Shown piece by piece: positions 24,905 to 36,884 of a DNA stretch of 64,000 bases. The stretch comes from Branchiostoma floridae. Taxonomy: Eukaryota > Chordata > Leptocardii > Amphioxiformes > Branchiostomatidae. Below the pieces are notes generated by a model. That model saw only the letters and a program-made list of their open reading frames with translations, was not told the DNA's origin and did no database searches. A program made the position numbers and the translations under genes. How positions within the stretch are numbered: the first letter of the stretch is position 1; each line of letters starts with the position of its first letter. The DNA is taken from contig NC_049983.1 of assembly GCF_000003815.2 (NCBI RefSeq), forward strand, positions 14,266,240 through 14,330,239, given 5' to 3'.

Positions 24905-26287
24905 ACAAAGTACAAAACATCTTGATGTAAACTTTCCTCTTCCTTTACCGGGAAAAATTGTCCATGTGTTTTGGCCTTACTAGAGCTAAGCTATTTTTGT
25001 AATCTTAATTGCAAATTTTCGATGAGACAAAATTCTTCTTCTACCTGGAAAAATTCTTCTACCTGTTTCAAACATGGCCATATTCAAGCGAACAGTCAAT
25101 GACGAGGAAACTATTTCGGCGCCAGCGGTCAATAACGGTGATAAGAGTGCAAACCGTTCCGAACAAAGTTCTTCAGGTTGAAAGCTGGTCTACTCATAGA
25201 GCTCCATCGATTTTGTAAAAAAATCGTAATATCGAGGTTTCTGTCAAACTTTCCTTCTCGTTTCCTTGGCCTTGAAAGTACACCACGGTGATGATTTTGT
25301 GCTATGCGCTCATTACCACTGTTAATCAAGCGACAACGGGCTTGCTTTTGTAAACTTTAAGAAAGGAATGGCTACAGGAAAAATCCGTTCACTGAACACG
25401 GAAACCCTGTCTTACTATAAGAGCCAGTATCTAATAAGTTAAATTATTTCTTTGTTTCTTAAAACAAAGGGAATATGAGCCTTGTCAGTTTGCTAGAAAG
25501 TTTCATTTTCTTTTTTGTATAGAAATGTTACTTTTCATTGGTTAGTAGATGTTCTCAATAAGAAAAATTTATCTAGACTTTGTCGTTGTGACTTGCTTGA
25601 AAACTTTTTCTTGTCTTGTCTTGTCTTGTCTTGTCGCTACATAATACACGATATCTCTACTCTAGTAACCCAGGCAACATCAGCACGATTTGAATGTGTC
25701 ATCAATAATTTATTAGATGTTGTTCCTCATATAGATATACATGATGAACTGAACTGATGATAAATAAAAACTTGTGGCTTACACAATCACAAAATATATT
25801 TTTGGTTCTAGTAAATGTATGGCATAGTTGCACTTTATAAGCGCGTTTCACATATCAACTAGTGAAAGAAAGCTTAATATGACAAGATAATATGCTGTTT
25901 TATCGATTATTGCAACCAGCCATTTCTTTACTGAATGATAACAAGCTCATAAATACGGATAATACTTATCAATATTTGCTGGTAATCCTCATAACATGGC
26001 AGGATTATAAATAAATATGAATTCAGCAAAATTTTCAAAGCTGTGCCTGTTTGAAGCTTAAGTACATTGTCGTTATTTTTTTGTTTATTCATAGCTGCTT
26101 ACACATTGTAGTGATACTAATGTCCACTCAGTAACAGGTGCCTCACATACTGCCTTACGTTGGGCCCTAGTTTATATACACATTTAAAACCTGATCGTTT
26201 AGCGCTAGCAGAATGATAATACCCGTTCCACGGGCTCGCTATACACTCCAAACTTTACTGTTCATTGACGAGGTATACATGGTTATT
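24905..26287. other. Intergenic, no gene seen
   Basis: Further decayed copies of the repeat unit (TTTCCTCTTCCTTTACC..GGAAAAA, near 24.93 and 25.04 kb), then AT-rich DNA. A short CTTGT pentamer run lies at about 25609-25634. A minus-strand poly(A) signal (TTTATT at 26084-26089) about 200 bp beyond the ACOD1 stop probably belongs to ACOD1. Confidence 0.5.
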
Positions 26288-29200
26288 TCAGGGACAACTC
26301 AACATATCTGTAAGTTCTGAGCAATCTCTAAGATTCTCTAGTTTCTGTACCTTCCCCACACACTCCTGTACTACACTACCCGGAAGTGCCGCCTCGGCGT
26401 TGTCTCGAAACTTGGCGACGACGTCTTCCTGTCTCAGCGGGCGCCTCCAGTGGCCGTACGGCTCCGTACAGCGTGCCGTCACGACGGTTCCGTCACGCAG
26501 CCGCACCTCGACGTCCACGTACATGGTCTCGAAACACTTGATGTTATCGGGGGGATGGCGGATGTCCGTGCGGCGCAGAAGGTTCCTGAGCTCGGGGCGA
26601 TGCAGCAGGGCTGGCCCGAAGGACTGGCGGCGGACCGTCCCGTCCAGCAGGGTGGTGCAGACGTTAAACTGGAAGGAGTGGCGAGCCTCGTGTTCACACT
26701 TCGGGATGGGGCGATTCACGTAGCCACATCTGTCAAGAAATGCTAAAGTTAGTGACTTTGATATCCATGATTTCCAGGTTGTGCCTTTCCTCATTCCCTT
26801 TTTAGAAATAAAGGGCAATGTAGTATTCATTTCAAATGGAAGAACAAACTCTGCAAAGCTTGCCTAACTTGATTACTGATCAATGACTTACTTGGGCGCA
26901 TGCACGACCACCTGGCGGATGTTGTCCGTGTCTACAGTCCCGTCATGGCGTGCCAGCTTCCCGCGTACCTCGGCGGCGGCGTCCGAGGCCCAGTGCGTGC
27001 CCAGGTGTGCCGGGAACCGCTTGATCGCCACGTCCTGAAATTTCACAAATGTCATTAATATCTAAACGCCGCTGTTAACGTACTTTTTGCTAAGTTTAGG
27101 ATAATGCACGGTTATTTCAATGACACCCTGAACGACTGCTCAAAATACACAAATTCCATTTTATCTTTTACTTGGCTATAACTTGTCGCGACGCTGTTTT
27201 AGGAACAAACGCTACGTAGCTTAGGCTACCAAGACAGAGAACACTGTGAAACCTCACCTGTTTGTCCAGCAGGTGCCCACCGTTGAAGTCTTGTAGCGTC
27301 TCGGGGACGAAGTCGTCGAAGAAGGCGCAGAAGCCGCTCCGCATGTCTAAGATGTGGGGGTTCCCTTTCATCCCCACGGAGGCCAGCAGCGCCGCCTCCA
27401 AACCGAACCTCGCCGCGTTCCCGGCGTGCAGCGGCTTGGCCGTGGTGCCAGCGTTCGCCATCGGAGCACCTGTGAAGGGAAAAAATGTTTTTGTTTTTTT
27501 TTAATATCTACTTTCGGACAGATTAGGACAATGTGACGCTACGCTCAAGTTAGTAGATTATTTTAACAGTGCCACATACAAAGTGCAGACAGAAGGTAAA
27601 GGTAGTATTTTACCTCCCCGACTGAAGTTAGGTACCCATTTTTACACCTGGGTGAGGCGAGGAAGGTCATGTAAAGTGATTTTTCTCAAGGACACAACGT
27701 CGGGGGCACGGCGAGCATCGAACTTGGGACCTCTAGCACACACACTCCACCACAGACGGCGCCACCAAGGGGAACATTTAATTCAATTCAAAGATTTTCT
27801 TTTAAGCATTTTGCAACATAACATTCTGCATTTGTGCTGGTGGCTTTGACCCTGAACAGGAAGCATTGTGTGGAAGCCGGGGCCTAACCGCAATTTAAAC
27901 GCACTGCTACACAGGTTCCCTTTTTACCTGCTGCAGCAGCTTCACGCTCACTTACACATCTAAAACCCTCTAAGCCCAAAGTCAATTCCTAAATCGTGTA
28001 AATGTTTAACAGCTTACCTGCATAAGATGCGGCAGCGGACATGGCATTCCGTACGCGGGTGGGATCATGCTGCAGTAGCTTGGCACACGCGGCGGCGCTG
28101 CCCATCACCCCTACCACTGCGGGCGGGTGGAACCTTCCAAACACAAATGAAACATAGTAAGTCACGTACATCCCTCGATCACAGTTTCCTTGTAAGAAAT
28201 TTGTGACAAACATAGCATTTGAACTACATTAAAAAAATAGAATGACGTCTGCCTGTAAAAAGATAAAATTCAGTCGAACCCCGGTATGTTTGGTACAAGT
28301 CACGGTCATGTTCACTTTTTCACTTTATCTTAAAAATTGGCCCTACCTCCATGGGATGTTCTTGGCCTGTGCCGATGTCCTCAGCAGCCGGCCCTGTACC
28401 TCTATCCCCACGGCAAAGGCCTGGAGCAGTTCCCGCCCGCTGACCGTGCTGACGGGCCGCAGGAGATCGGTCAGCGCCAGGAGGGACGCCAGCACCGGCG
28501 CGCTGGGGTGCGTGGCAGGGTGCCAGGTGTCGTCGAAGTCCATGGAGTGCGCGCTGACTCCGTTGGCGAAGGCGGCCAGCGGCGCTGACGTGGTACGGTC
28601 CTTCCGCCCCAGGAGTGCACAGGAACCCGCGGGCTCTGGTATAACGCCCTGTGGGAGAAAACACTGTCGTTTCAATAGGCAAGTCTCAGCAAGGGCAGTT
28701 CTGATTGTTTTGATCCATGTTGCCAAGAAAAAGCCCCAAATAATCGTAGGCGAAACACTACCAGTTTGTGGCGTCTGAACTACATTTTTAAAGCACTAGA
28801 CCCTTGAGAACTACATATCAACAGACAAAATCATTCTATAACGATGATCTTTCTTAGTCGTGGTTTCATGCACGTTAATCCAGTTTGTTCAATCGGAGCT
28901 TTTTCCCCACCTGTTGCGCCAGGCTGTACGCGGCCACCATGCCGGCCACCTCGGTGGTAGAGCCGACCACCATGACCCCCAGGGTGTCCAGGATCATCCT
29001 CTTACACCTGCGTAGCACCACCGGGGACAGGTCCGAGTAGGACGTGCTGGCTACGTAGTCTGCCGTGTGTGCCGTGGCGCCCTCACTGGTCTTGTCTGGG
29101 TCTAAAGAAACGGAAACATAAATCGAGTTTGAAACAAATTAAAATAAACCGCACCGTAACAACATTTACTTTGAACGTTCTTGTATCAGAACAGCTACAA

Positions 29201-29311
29201 CAGTAAAATAGATTCTTTCTGAAATTTCAACATGAAGAAAACATATGTATCTGCATCCTTACCGACTGGCGCTGGTGCAGGGATTCCGTGCATGGGGCGC
29301 TCCTGCGCCAT
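26288..29311 (-). CDS. ACOD1: Cis-aconitate decarboxylase (immune-responsive gene 1)
   Basis: Seven minus-strand exons: 29311-29263 (coding part), 29101-28911, 28648-28347, 28133-28018, 27469-27258, 27034-26892 and 26729-26288. They encode 484 aa, against 481 in human ACOD1. This MmgE/PrpD-family enzyme decarboxylates cis-aconitate to itaconate, in vertebrates at mitochondria of activated macrophages. The catalytic residues known from the human enzyme are all present: Asp and His in HSMDFDDTWHPATHPS, His in RFHPPAVVG, Lys in AKPLHAGNAA and Tyr in YVNRPIPKCEHEARHSFQF. The first in-frame Met is at 29311. The exon itself stays open to an acceptor at 29413, so an upstream exon could extend the protein. 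An ATG with a possible donor near 29.6 kb joins out of frame. Family and role are firm; the N-terminus is not. Confidence 0.92.
27586..27768 (-). mobile_element. Probable decayed SINE in an ACOD1 intron
   Basis: On the minus strand it has a tRNA-like segment (GGTGGCGCCGTCTGTGG...CAAGTTCGATGC) followed by a body and a TACCTTTACC-type tail. The box motifs are weak and it is not similar to the SINE at 24.6 kb. Confidence 0.45.
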
Positions 29312-31885
29312 GGGGACGGACAGCGCCCCGCCCGGCCGGCCAGCGGGCGTCCATCTCTGCTGGAGTGTTCTGGTCCCGTCCGAAGCAGCGGTGAACCCCC
29401 GGCTGCCCGTCAGCTGTGACAAATTCAAGTGCAAGACCAATCATTAGAACCACTGGGGTACGTAAGAACATTTCATATACATTTCGCGACAAGTATAACA
29501 AAATTTCCTGACAATTTTTTGGAAACAAAAACGTGTAACTGAATAAAGTAGAGTAAAAAAACTCTTGCCTTATATCCAAGAGTACCTGTCCTAAGATTCA
29601 GAAGCCTGGCCATTGTTCTAATACAGTGTTCAAAAGTTAATGAAACTAGCGACACAGATATCTAAAGCGCTTTGAAAAAAAAGACATGAAAATCTAGTTT
29701 TATATGGCAGAACACTACGGTCATTGCTATATTTAGGAGCAACTTCTACTGTCAGAAATTTTCCACTAACCGTAATACGCGTTACCATGGTTACTAAAAC
29801 AATGTGACACCATCTACTGAAATACTCCCTGTGACCGTAAGGGGTGGTAATTGTATCTTTCTACGCATGCGCCATTAGATGGTAGGGGTACACGAGAGCG
29901 TTTGTGATTGGTGCATTTCAGTCACCGATATGTAATGATTGGTGCGTGTCAAAGTTGTGTTGCTACAATTAGTTACAGGGCATACCGAGAACCTAACCTA
30001 TGTAATTAGTCATTGCTTGTTAGGGCAAGCCTTTTTTTCCTTTCCGTCGATATCTCAGTTTCACAAGGCCGCTAACAGAGTGCGATTCGTCCTAAAGTCG
30101 ATATGATTACAGACGGATATTTATTCTATCCTACTTACTTAAAAAACAGTGCCTTATTTCACAACCTCTATGGAGATTACCGATAGTCCACGCAACATAA
30201 CAAATAAACTCCAGACTTCCGTCTGAAACTGAAACTATCTCTCATAAGCCGCTGTCGAGAACTCAGCTGATCGAAACCTTGAACCTTTTCTGATTGTGTC
30301 CGTCGTGAGTAAATTGTCACATGTTTCTTACGTCGGGGCTTTTCATATACGTGCCAGGACCTGTTTCATTTTATATACAAGATTACAACAGGCCACTTAA
30401 GGATGCTACAACTTACAAGAATTTCTTCAATACGTAAAAATATCGAATGTTACTGCTGCCATCCCAACATATCTAATATTTGCGTGAACTTTCCATATCC
30501 TTCTTTGTCAAAGCTCTGGACAGAATTTTACACTTTGCTTGACTAGATTATTGCTGAGAACCTTCAAGGTCGGATGCGTACAATCAAGTCGCGAGCTAAC
30601 ATTTCTTATTGTCAGACATTTCCTCATACGTCACAGGCGATGAAGAAAGGGTCTAAAATAGATAGAGGTAAACGGAAGGAAGGAACTAAAGACGAATGGA
30701 CATCTCAAGGTGTAACCATGATGTCACCTGTCTCCTTTGAAATCCAACCGGACTGTACGTCAGAAGGAAGGACAATAAGAAGACTCACTTTTTCCCCAGA
30801 AAGTGATTAAAAATTGCGTCACAAGGAGCGACGTTTGTGCGTGACGATAAATAGGCTCACATATTTCCCAGAAAAATGTTACACATGCACACACGCGCGT
30901 CACAAGGACTGACGTGCGTGCTGACAACAAGAAGACTCACTTTTCGTACACAGACATACACATACATTCGCCAATGTCAAGTTGTGCGCACTAGGTGACT
31001 TAGTGTTTAACTGACCACATCTGAAAATTTCACCTAATTGCTTACATTCACTATATATGGTATTGTACCTCTGTACTTGCAAAAAGACTGCATTTTGATT
31101 AACAAAGGAACTCAGTCTTCTCGTTAATGACAAGGAAACAAATGATTTAATCACTGAACTTTCATCCTCTACGAATGTGGGTTTCCCCCTCATCATATCA
31201 CCTGTCCCATGACCAAGGATATGCCCATTCTTCACCCGGAAATATCACATGTCTGCCCTCCTATAATCAGATGTCACCAGGGGATAAACCCAAACTTAGC
31301 TCAGTACGGCGTCTCCATGACTACATGACATCACTTCTAATTCTGGTCGGGCGGAAACAAAACCCCCCACACCCGGCTATGTCATAGTTTCACCCGTCAC
31401 ATTCTAAGTTAGACTCGAAGCGCGTTGCCTCCTTACAAGTAGTAAGATATTCTCACAGAAAGCGAGTACTGCAAATCGCCTGGAGGTCAACTATAGACGA
31501 GAAAGAAGACACCTGTTGAACTGAACTGTACAGGTAGGTTACAAATATTCAGTGTCCATGTAATGTAAGATGCAATGTCGTGTTCTAGATCTATGTTTTT
31601 TACTGATACCGGTTTACCTACCGGGCATGTTCAACCGCTCAATTCTGACACTGGTCAAGAAATAGTAAATTTTCCGGTTGAAAACTTTTTTTTTTTAATT
31701 TTGTGACGTGACGTTTGAAGGGTTAGTAAAGAAAAGCACAGTACATTTGTTGTCGACTGACCGTTTCGTTTTCATTTAGTGTTTGGTTTTTAGGTGTTTA
31801 CTTAAAAATCAGGGGTCACAAATAACTCATGTCCCTCATAGCAGTACCGACTTGATGTATTGTGTTTCCTCCGTAGCCAGTTGCG
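29312..31885. other. Upstream flank of ACOD1 and of gene B
   Basis: Divergent promoters of ACOD1 (-) and gene B (+) should lie here. Visible are a GTTACCATGGTTAC element at 29781-29794, degenerate CRE-containing repeats at 30.75-30.95 kb, and AT-rich DNA. No supported exon other than the possible ACOD1 5' exon near 29.6 kb. Confidence 0.45.
30748..30945 (+). repeat. Three degenerate repeats with ACGTCA-like sites
   Basis: Three related units at about 30748-30797, 30818-30860 and 30899-30945. Each has GTCACAAGGA- or ACGTCAGAAGGA-like starts and ends in an (A)GACTCAC or GGCTCAC element after an ACAA(T/C)AAG tract. Diverged, no reading frame. Confidence 0.5.
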
Positions 31886-34800
31886 ATGGGTTGGGAAGAG
31901 AAAGAGTTCGCGGCGGTGTTCTACAGCGAGCCGGGGGTGTTGGGCTTCCTGGCGAACGTACTGTCCGCCTTCCTCGCGGCGGTGGGGAACATGATAGAGC
32001 CCGCCGAGCAACCCGTGGTCGGCACGGTCATCACAGGTCAGTCGCCATACACTTTTGTTTGCATACTGTCACAGTTGACAATACAATATGGACTTAGCCA
32101 TGGAGTTTGTAGACTTAGCTATAACGTTAGTGTAATACAGTATCGAAACAAAACCAATTCATTACAGTAGCTTGTGTGACGTGTACGGGCTTGTGTTTGT
32201 CAAAGGGAAATCACCGTTTCTCATGAATGCTAAGTACAAGTAATCGTATAAATTCAAGTATCTGGCTGCTATGTGTGCTTCATTTTTACAGTATTATGGC
32301 ATTTTCTGCTAAGTATAGCTCTATAGAATAACAATTTTCTGTACAGCTCCATTTAGCCCCTAAATTGCCTAACGAAATGACATTCGCTTGACGTCATTCC
32401 GTCCTTTTGTATGTCGAAATTCCACGCAAAGAGGCATATCCAATAGAGATTCTGGTGCGTGAACGCTCTTTATGCATTGTTCATTGTCAACCGTTGCCAA
32501 TAGTTGCCCCATGCTGTGCCCTTGCAGGCGTACACCTGATAGTTATCGGCGGGTTTGTCCAGCTGGTTGCCGGCCTGCTCAGCTTCCGTAAGTACGACCA
32601 CCTGGCCGCCACCGCCTTCGTCACCTTCGCTGCCCTGTGGAGCAGCATGGGGGTTTTGAGGATCCTGGGAGCCACTTCTTTTGCTGCTTCGTCCGCGACC
32701 GTCGTAAACGCAACAGACGCCCCCGTCGTAAACGCAACAGACGCCACCGTCGTGAACGCAACAGCCGCCACCGTCATAAACGACGCAACCCTCCCGGGCC
32801 TCGTCTCCTACGCATGTGTGGCCGTAGTGTTATCCGTGACGTCAGCAACCACCAACTACGTCATGCCACCAGTCGCCCTCACCGCAGCCATATTGCTTTC
32901 CTTTGAAACCGTGGGGTTGTATCACATCTGGGGCAAGAAAGTAGCTTTCGCTTTAGAAGTCGTTTTGGTCCTTATAGCTCTCTATGGCGCTACAGCATTA
33001 CTGTTGAAGGGGGTTTTCCAGCGATGGGTTATTCCGGGTTTCGGTAACGCACCTTTCAATGTGTTACTGTTTGGCACAAAGGCCGGCACATCAAAAAGCA
33101 AATCAAAAGAAGAAGAGAAAAAGAAGAATACAAAATACGCCGAGCCCATGGGACTAGGTTATCTCAGTAACGTTCCCGTAGCCGCTATCTTTGCTTTCCA
33201 CTACCTCGGGTTTACTGAGTCTTTTCCCGCCGCCACACCGTGGGTTGGTCTCGCTTTGGTTTCACTCATCATCGCCTCTTACTACTCCTTCTTACGGAAC
33301 GACGCTTTTCACTGCATCATGTTCGGTACTCAGGCTACGTTCTGGCTATGCCAGGCCGCGGGGTTGGTCGCCTACAGTCTGACAGGTGAGCATGATCTTC
33401 GGTCTCCTCTTCTAGGCACGTGGGCATTCCTGCCTACATTCGCACTTCTTGTCCTGGTCTCACTCACCAAGGACAAAGTGACACTAGTCAACAACTTCGT
33501 CTTCGCTTTACTCTCCGTGGCTTGGTTCTCTGTGATCCCCCTAGCGGGAGCTAAGTACGCTGTAGGCGGCTTGTGTACCGCTCTGTCCGTCCTCTCTCTC
33601 TACTCTTCCTTCGCAAACCTCATCAACTCCGTCGCGGAGAAGCCCATCATGTGGGTTGGCTCCAAGTTCGTCGCCATGACAACTCTCAGGGAAGGTTTTC
33701 AGAGGTTTAGATGTTGCCGACCAGCCCGTGAGATCAGCACTGACAAGGACGCAGACGGCATGTGTAGGGAGGACAGTGCTGACACCTTAGCTTTTCTCAG
33801 CAATGCTGTCGCGGCGTGGGCAGCACTATCCGGCAATGTTGTCCACAGCGCTGCCGTCCACATGGCCTGGATTGTCGGAGCTGGGATTCTGGTACAGCTG
33901 CTGTCTGCCTTGCTGTCACTTAAGGTCAAGAAGACCGCAAAGCCAGCCGGGATGGTGTACATAGCAAGCGCCTTGATGTGGGGAGTCTGGACTCTAGTGC
34001 GTCACTCAGGTAGGGCACGATATTGGTTCTGTAGCTTTCTAATTTTCTGTCATTTGCATTGTCTATTGCTGATTTTAGATACATGAAGTCTTTTCGAATG
34101 GATAGCAAACTTTTTTGTTTTGTTTTTTTATAACTTTTAATTCATTTCGATTTCAGGATATATCTTCCAAAACACCTCGCTGGGCCACCACCAAGACAGC
34201 CTACTAGTCGGAGTCATCGTCCTGATGGTCATCAACCTGGGCAGCATGGTGTCCTCATGTTTTGTCAGCAAGGTAAAGACGCTTTGCAGTGGTTTAGTCT
34301 TTCATTATTCCAAGATTATGGAATTGTCATGGATAATAACACCACCATGTATAGAGAATACACGTTACACTTGAACTAGTATCTGATGGTAATATGCGTT
34401 ATTAGTAATTACACCTGTCATACTGACATGTCATTCACAAACTGTTTCCCCTAGATCTGGTTAGTGACCACAGTTCTGATGGAGGTTGTACAGGTCTGCC
34501 TGCTGCTCTTCACGCTGGACAAGCTGCCCTCCCATCTAGCGGAGGCGTTCCTGGGCCTGCTCGGGGTGGTGTGCCTGTACGGGGCGGGGACGGCGCTCCT
34601 GGCGGCCGTGTTAGGGGTGGACGTCTTACCGGGCCGGGGTCCCATCTGGCAGGTGAGTCTTTAGCACCTAGGTATTAAGTCTTGGAGTCCTTTGAGGAAT
34701 GATACATTGATTGTTATCGGTGCAATGGATAACTTATCTTAAATGACAGATGAATGATGAAAAGATGGGACTTGCTTGGGGTAAGGAGAGGAAAAGGTAG

Positions 34801-36884
34801 GAAGAAAAGAGGAAGGAACGGAAAGAAGATGGGAAGAGAGGAAGAATGCGACAGGATTTGAAAGAGAGGGATTTCATTCCGACAGTTCATATAATTACAA
34901 CTTCACTGCCTACGCGAATGCCAATGTTGATATGCCACCTTCCATACATACAGGTAAACACTGACACAGAGGAGGAGTCCAGTTCAGGCCAGCTGACCAT
35001 CCCCACGCCTTCCTCCAAGAAGACCAGCGGACTGCGGACCATCGCGGATCTCCTGGACGCTGGCGGGGTGTGCGGCATCCCCACCGACACTGTGTACGCC
35101 CTGGCCGCCTCCTGTAAACACCCAGAGGCCATCAAACGCATCTACCACATCAAGGTGAGATTATACTAGTACCCTTCGCCAAAGGCGTTTCATCTCAAAC
35201 GTAGGGAAATGTGAGGCGTATATTCGCAACGGTGGTCCCAGCCTTCATCCATAATTATACCTTTTTCTTTCTGAACCATAATGTTGGCTTATATATACAC
35301 CTTTGGTTGTGCATGTTCCCTCCTCGGAACTATATAACGTTATACATATAAGATGCCATTATATGTATATTCCATCATCACAAGAATACATGCCTCTTTC
35401 TTTCTGTACGCCTCGTACATACAAAATGTATGAAGTGATGTACCCAAAGAATGCGAAGTTTAAACGCTATACTAACACGAGTTGCTCCTCCCCACCCAGA
35501 GTCGCCCGGCCGAGAAGCCGATCTGTGTGTGTATCTCCCACCTGGGCCAGCTGGAGGCGGCACAGCCAGGCTTCAGCCCGCTGTTGTGGGACTTCATGCG
35601 CCGCTGTTACCCCGGCGGCATCAGCTGTGTCGTGCCCAAGGGCGACTGGCTCGCGAACCTCGGTAAGTTAAACCTCTTGTATGCCAATGGCTACAGGATG
35701 TCAATCGTTTTAAAACACAATCATTTCTTTATCTAAATGTTAGTGGTTACAAATAATATCCATATGATTCTGCACGTGCACAGGACTGGGTGATGCTGTG
35801 AGCTACATCGGCACAAGTGACAGTATCTGCATCCGGGTACCTGACAGCACGGCCACCGCCCATCTGGTGTCCATGACAGGTGGGTACAGAAATGGGAGAG
35901 AGAAGAGCTGGCATTGGACGAAATATCTATGGGCAGGGTATAGAGTGAAAATACATGGGAGATGGCTTACATGCTTGGTATGAGTGCAAAGTTAAAGTGA
36001 CACTTGTTACCTCCATGAAAAATAGAGGCATATTGTTCTGGATGTGTCTGTGTGTGCGGCTGCCTGTGTGTTTGTGTTTCTGGATATTTTTGTGGTCAGC
36101 ATAACTGAACAAAAGCTGTTGTTGTCATATCACTACAGGCTGGAATTGTGGCTTTGTTTTAAATTTTGTGGTCTGACAATACCCACAGGACCCCTGGGCA
36201 TCACGTCAGCTAACCCTAGTGGGGAGCCTGACTCCACCCATCACGACATGGTCCTGTCCTCCCTGGGAGACAAGATAGACGGCATGCTGTGTGACGGTCC
36301 CTCCAACGAGCTGGTCGCGTCCACCGTCGTCAACTGCATGAAGATAGACGAAGGTAGGCGTCAAACGATGCAAAATCAATGTGTTAGAGGCTTTCTTGTC
36401 ATGAGGGCATCTTGTGATTTTTATGACTTCCCCTTTTTACGGTTTAGAGAAGCCAAAGCACTTCGGTCACAGAGTGACGAGGTTAACGAAGTTGAGAAAA
36501 ACATCTACGCAATGGAGTTCCCCGTCGGGTATGATTCATTGTCACAGGGGTTGTGATGAATCAATCCATGTATATCGCTGACATTGTCAATTGTATCCAC
36601 AGTTATACCATATCTTATCATCTACTTCCTTCAAGGCATCTGCATCATCGAAACTTTGCTAAGTCTCCAGTCTCTAGCTAATGGCGCTTATATGATTTCT
36701 GTCTTAACCGACTGTTAAACTTTGAACTGTTCTGATTGTTATGTTTTCCCATCCCGTTCCAGTCGGCATCTCGTTCTTCAGGGTGGGGTGTACTCCTCAG
36801 GAAAGGGTGGAGCAGCTCTTCGCACAGGCTAAGGAAGCAGTCGGCCAGAATGCACAGTTGGAAGCCTCCATCAACTCCATTTAG
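31886..36884 (+). CDS. Gene B: AceTr-like membrane domains fused to a YrdC/Sua5 domain (KxR intact)
   Basis: Nine exons: 31886-32036, 32528-34009, 34157-34272, 34455-34652, 34954-35154, 35500-35662, 35784-35879, 36189-36353 and 36763-36884. They sum to 2,694 nt, or 897 aa. The N-terminal 650 residues hold three groups of hydrophobic segments. The first has the transporter-like motif GGFVQLVAGLLSFRKYDHL; the later ones are weaker (FLRNDAFH, LVQLLSALLSL). Residues about 680-880 are a YrdC/Sua5 domain with GIPTDTVYAL, IKSRPAEKP (the KxR motif), ITSANPSGE and ASTVVNC. B therefore keeps more of the family's nucleotide-binding residues than A and C. It has no long C-terminal tail and ends soon after FFRVGCTPQERVEQLF. 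A four-unit, 24-bp coding repeat near residue 108 gives three N-A-T sequons. B lies between A and C; its introns do not match theirs. Confidence 0.87.
32701..32790 (+). repeat. 24-bp coding minisatellite in gene B
   Basis: Units at 32701, 32725, 32749 and a shortened one at 32773 encode the octapeptide VVNATDAP with small changes. Three N-A-T sequons result, in a loop between hydrophobic segments, so the loop may be glycosylated if it faces outside. Confidence 0.9.

Noticed and set aside
29473-29655. ATG exon (MARLLNLRT) upstream of ACOD1
   Set aside because: Its donor leaves one base, while the next exon must start in phase 0 to read into the ACOD1 frame; joined it gives a stop. It could be untranslated or an upstream frame.
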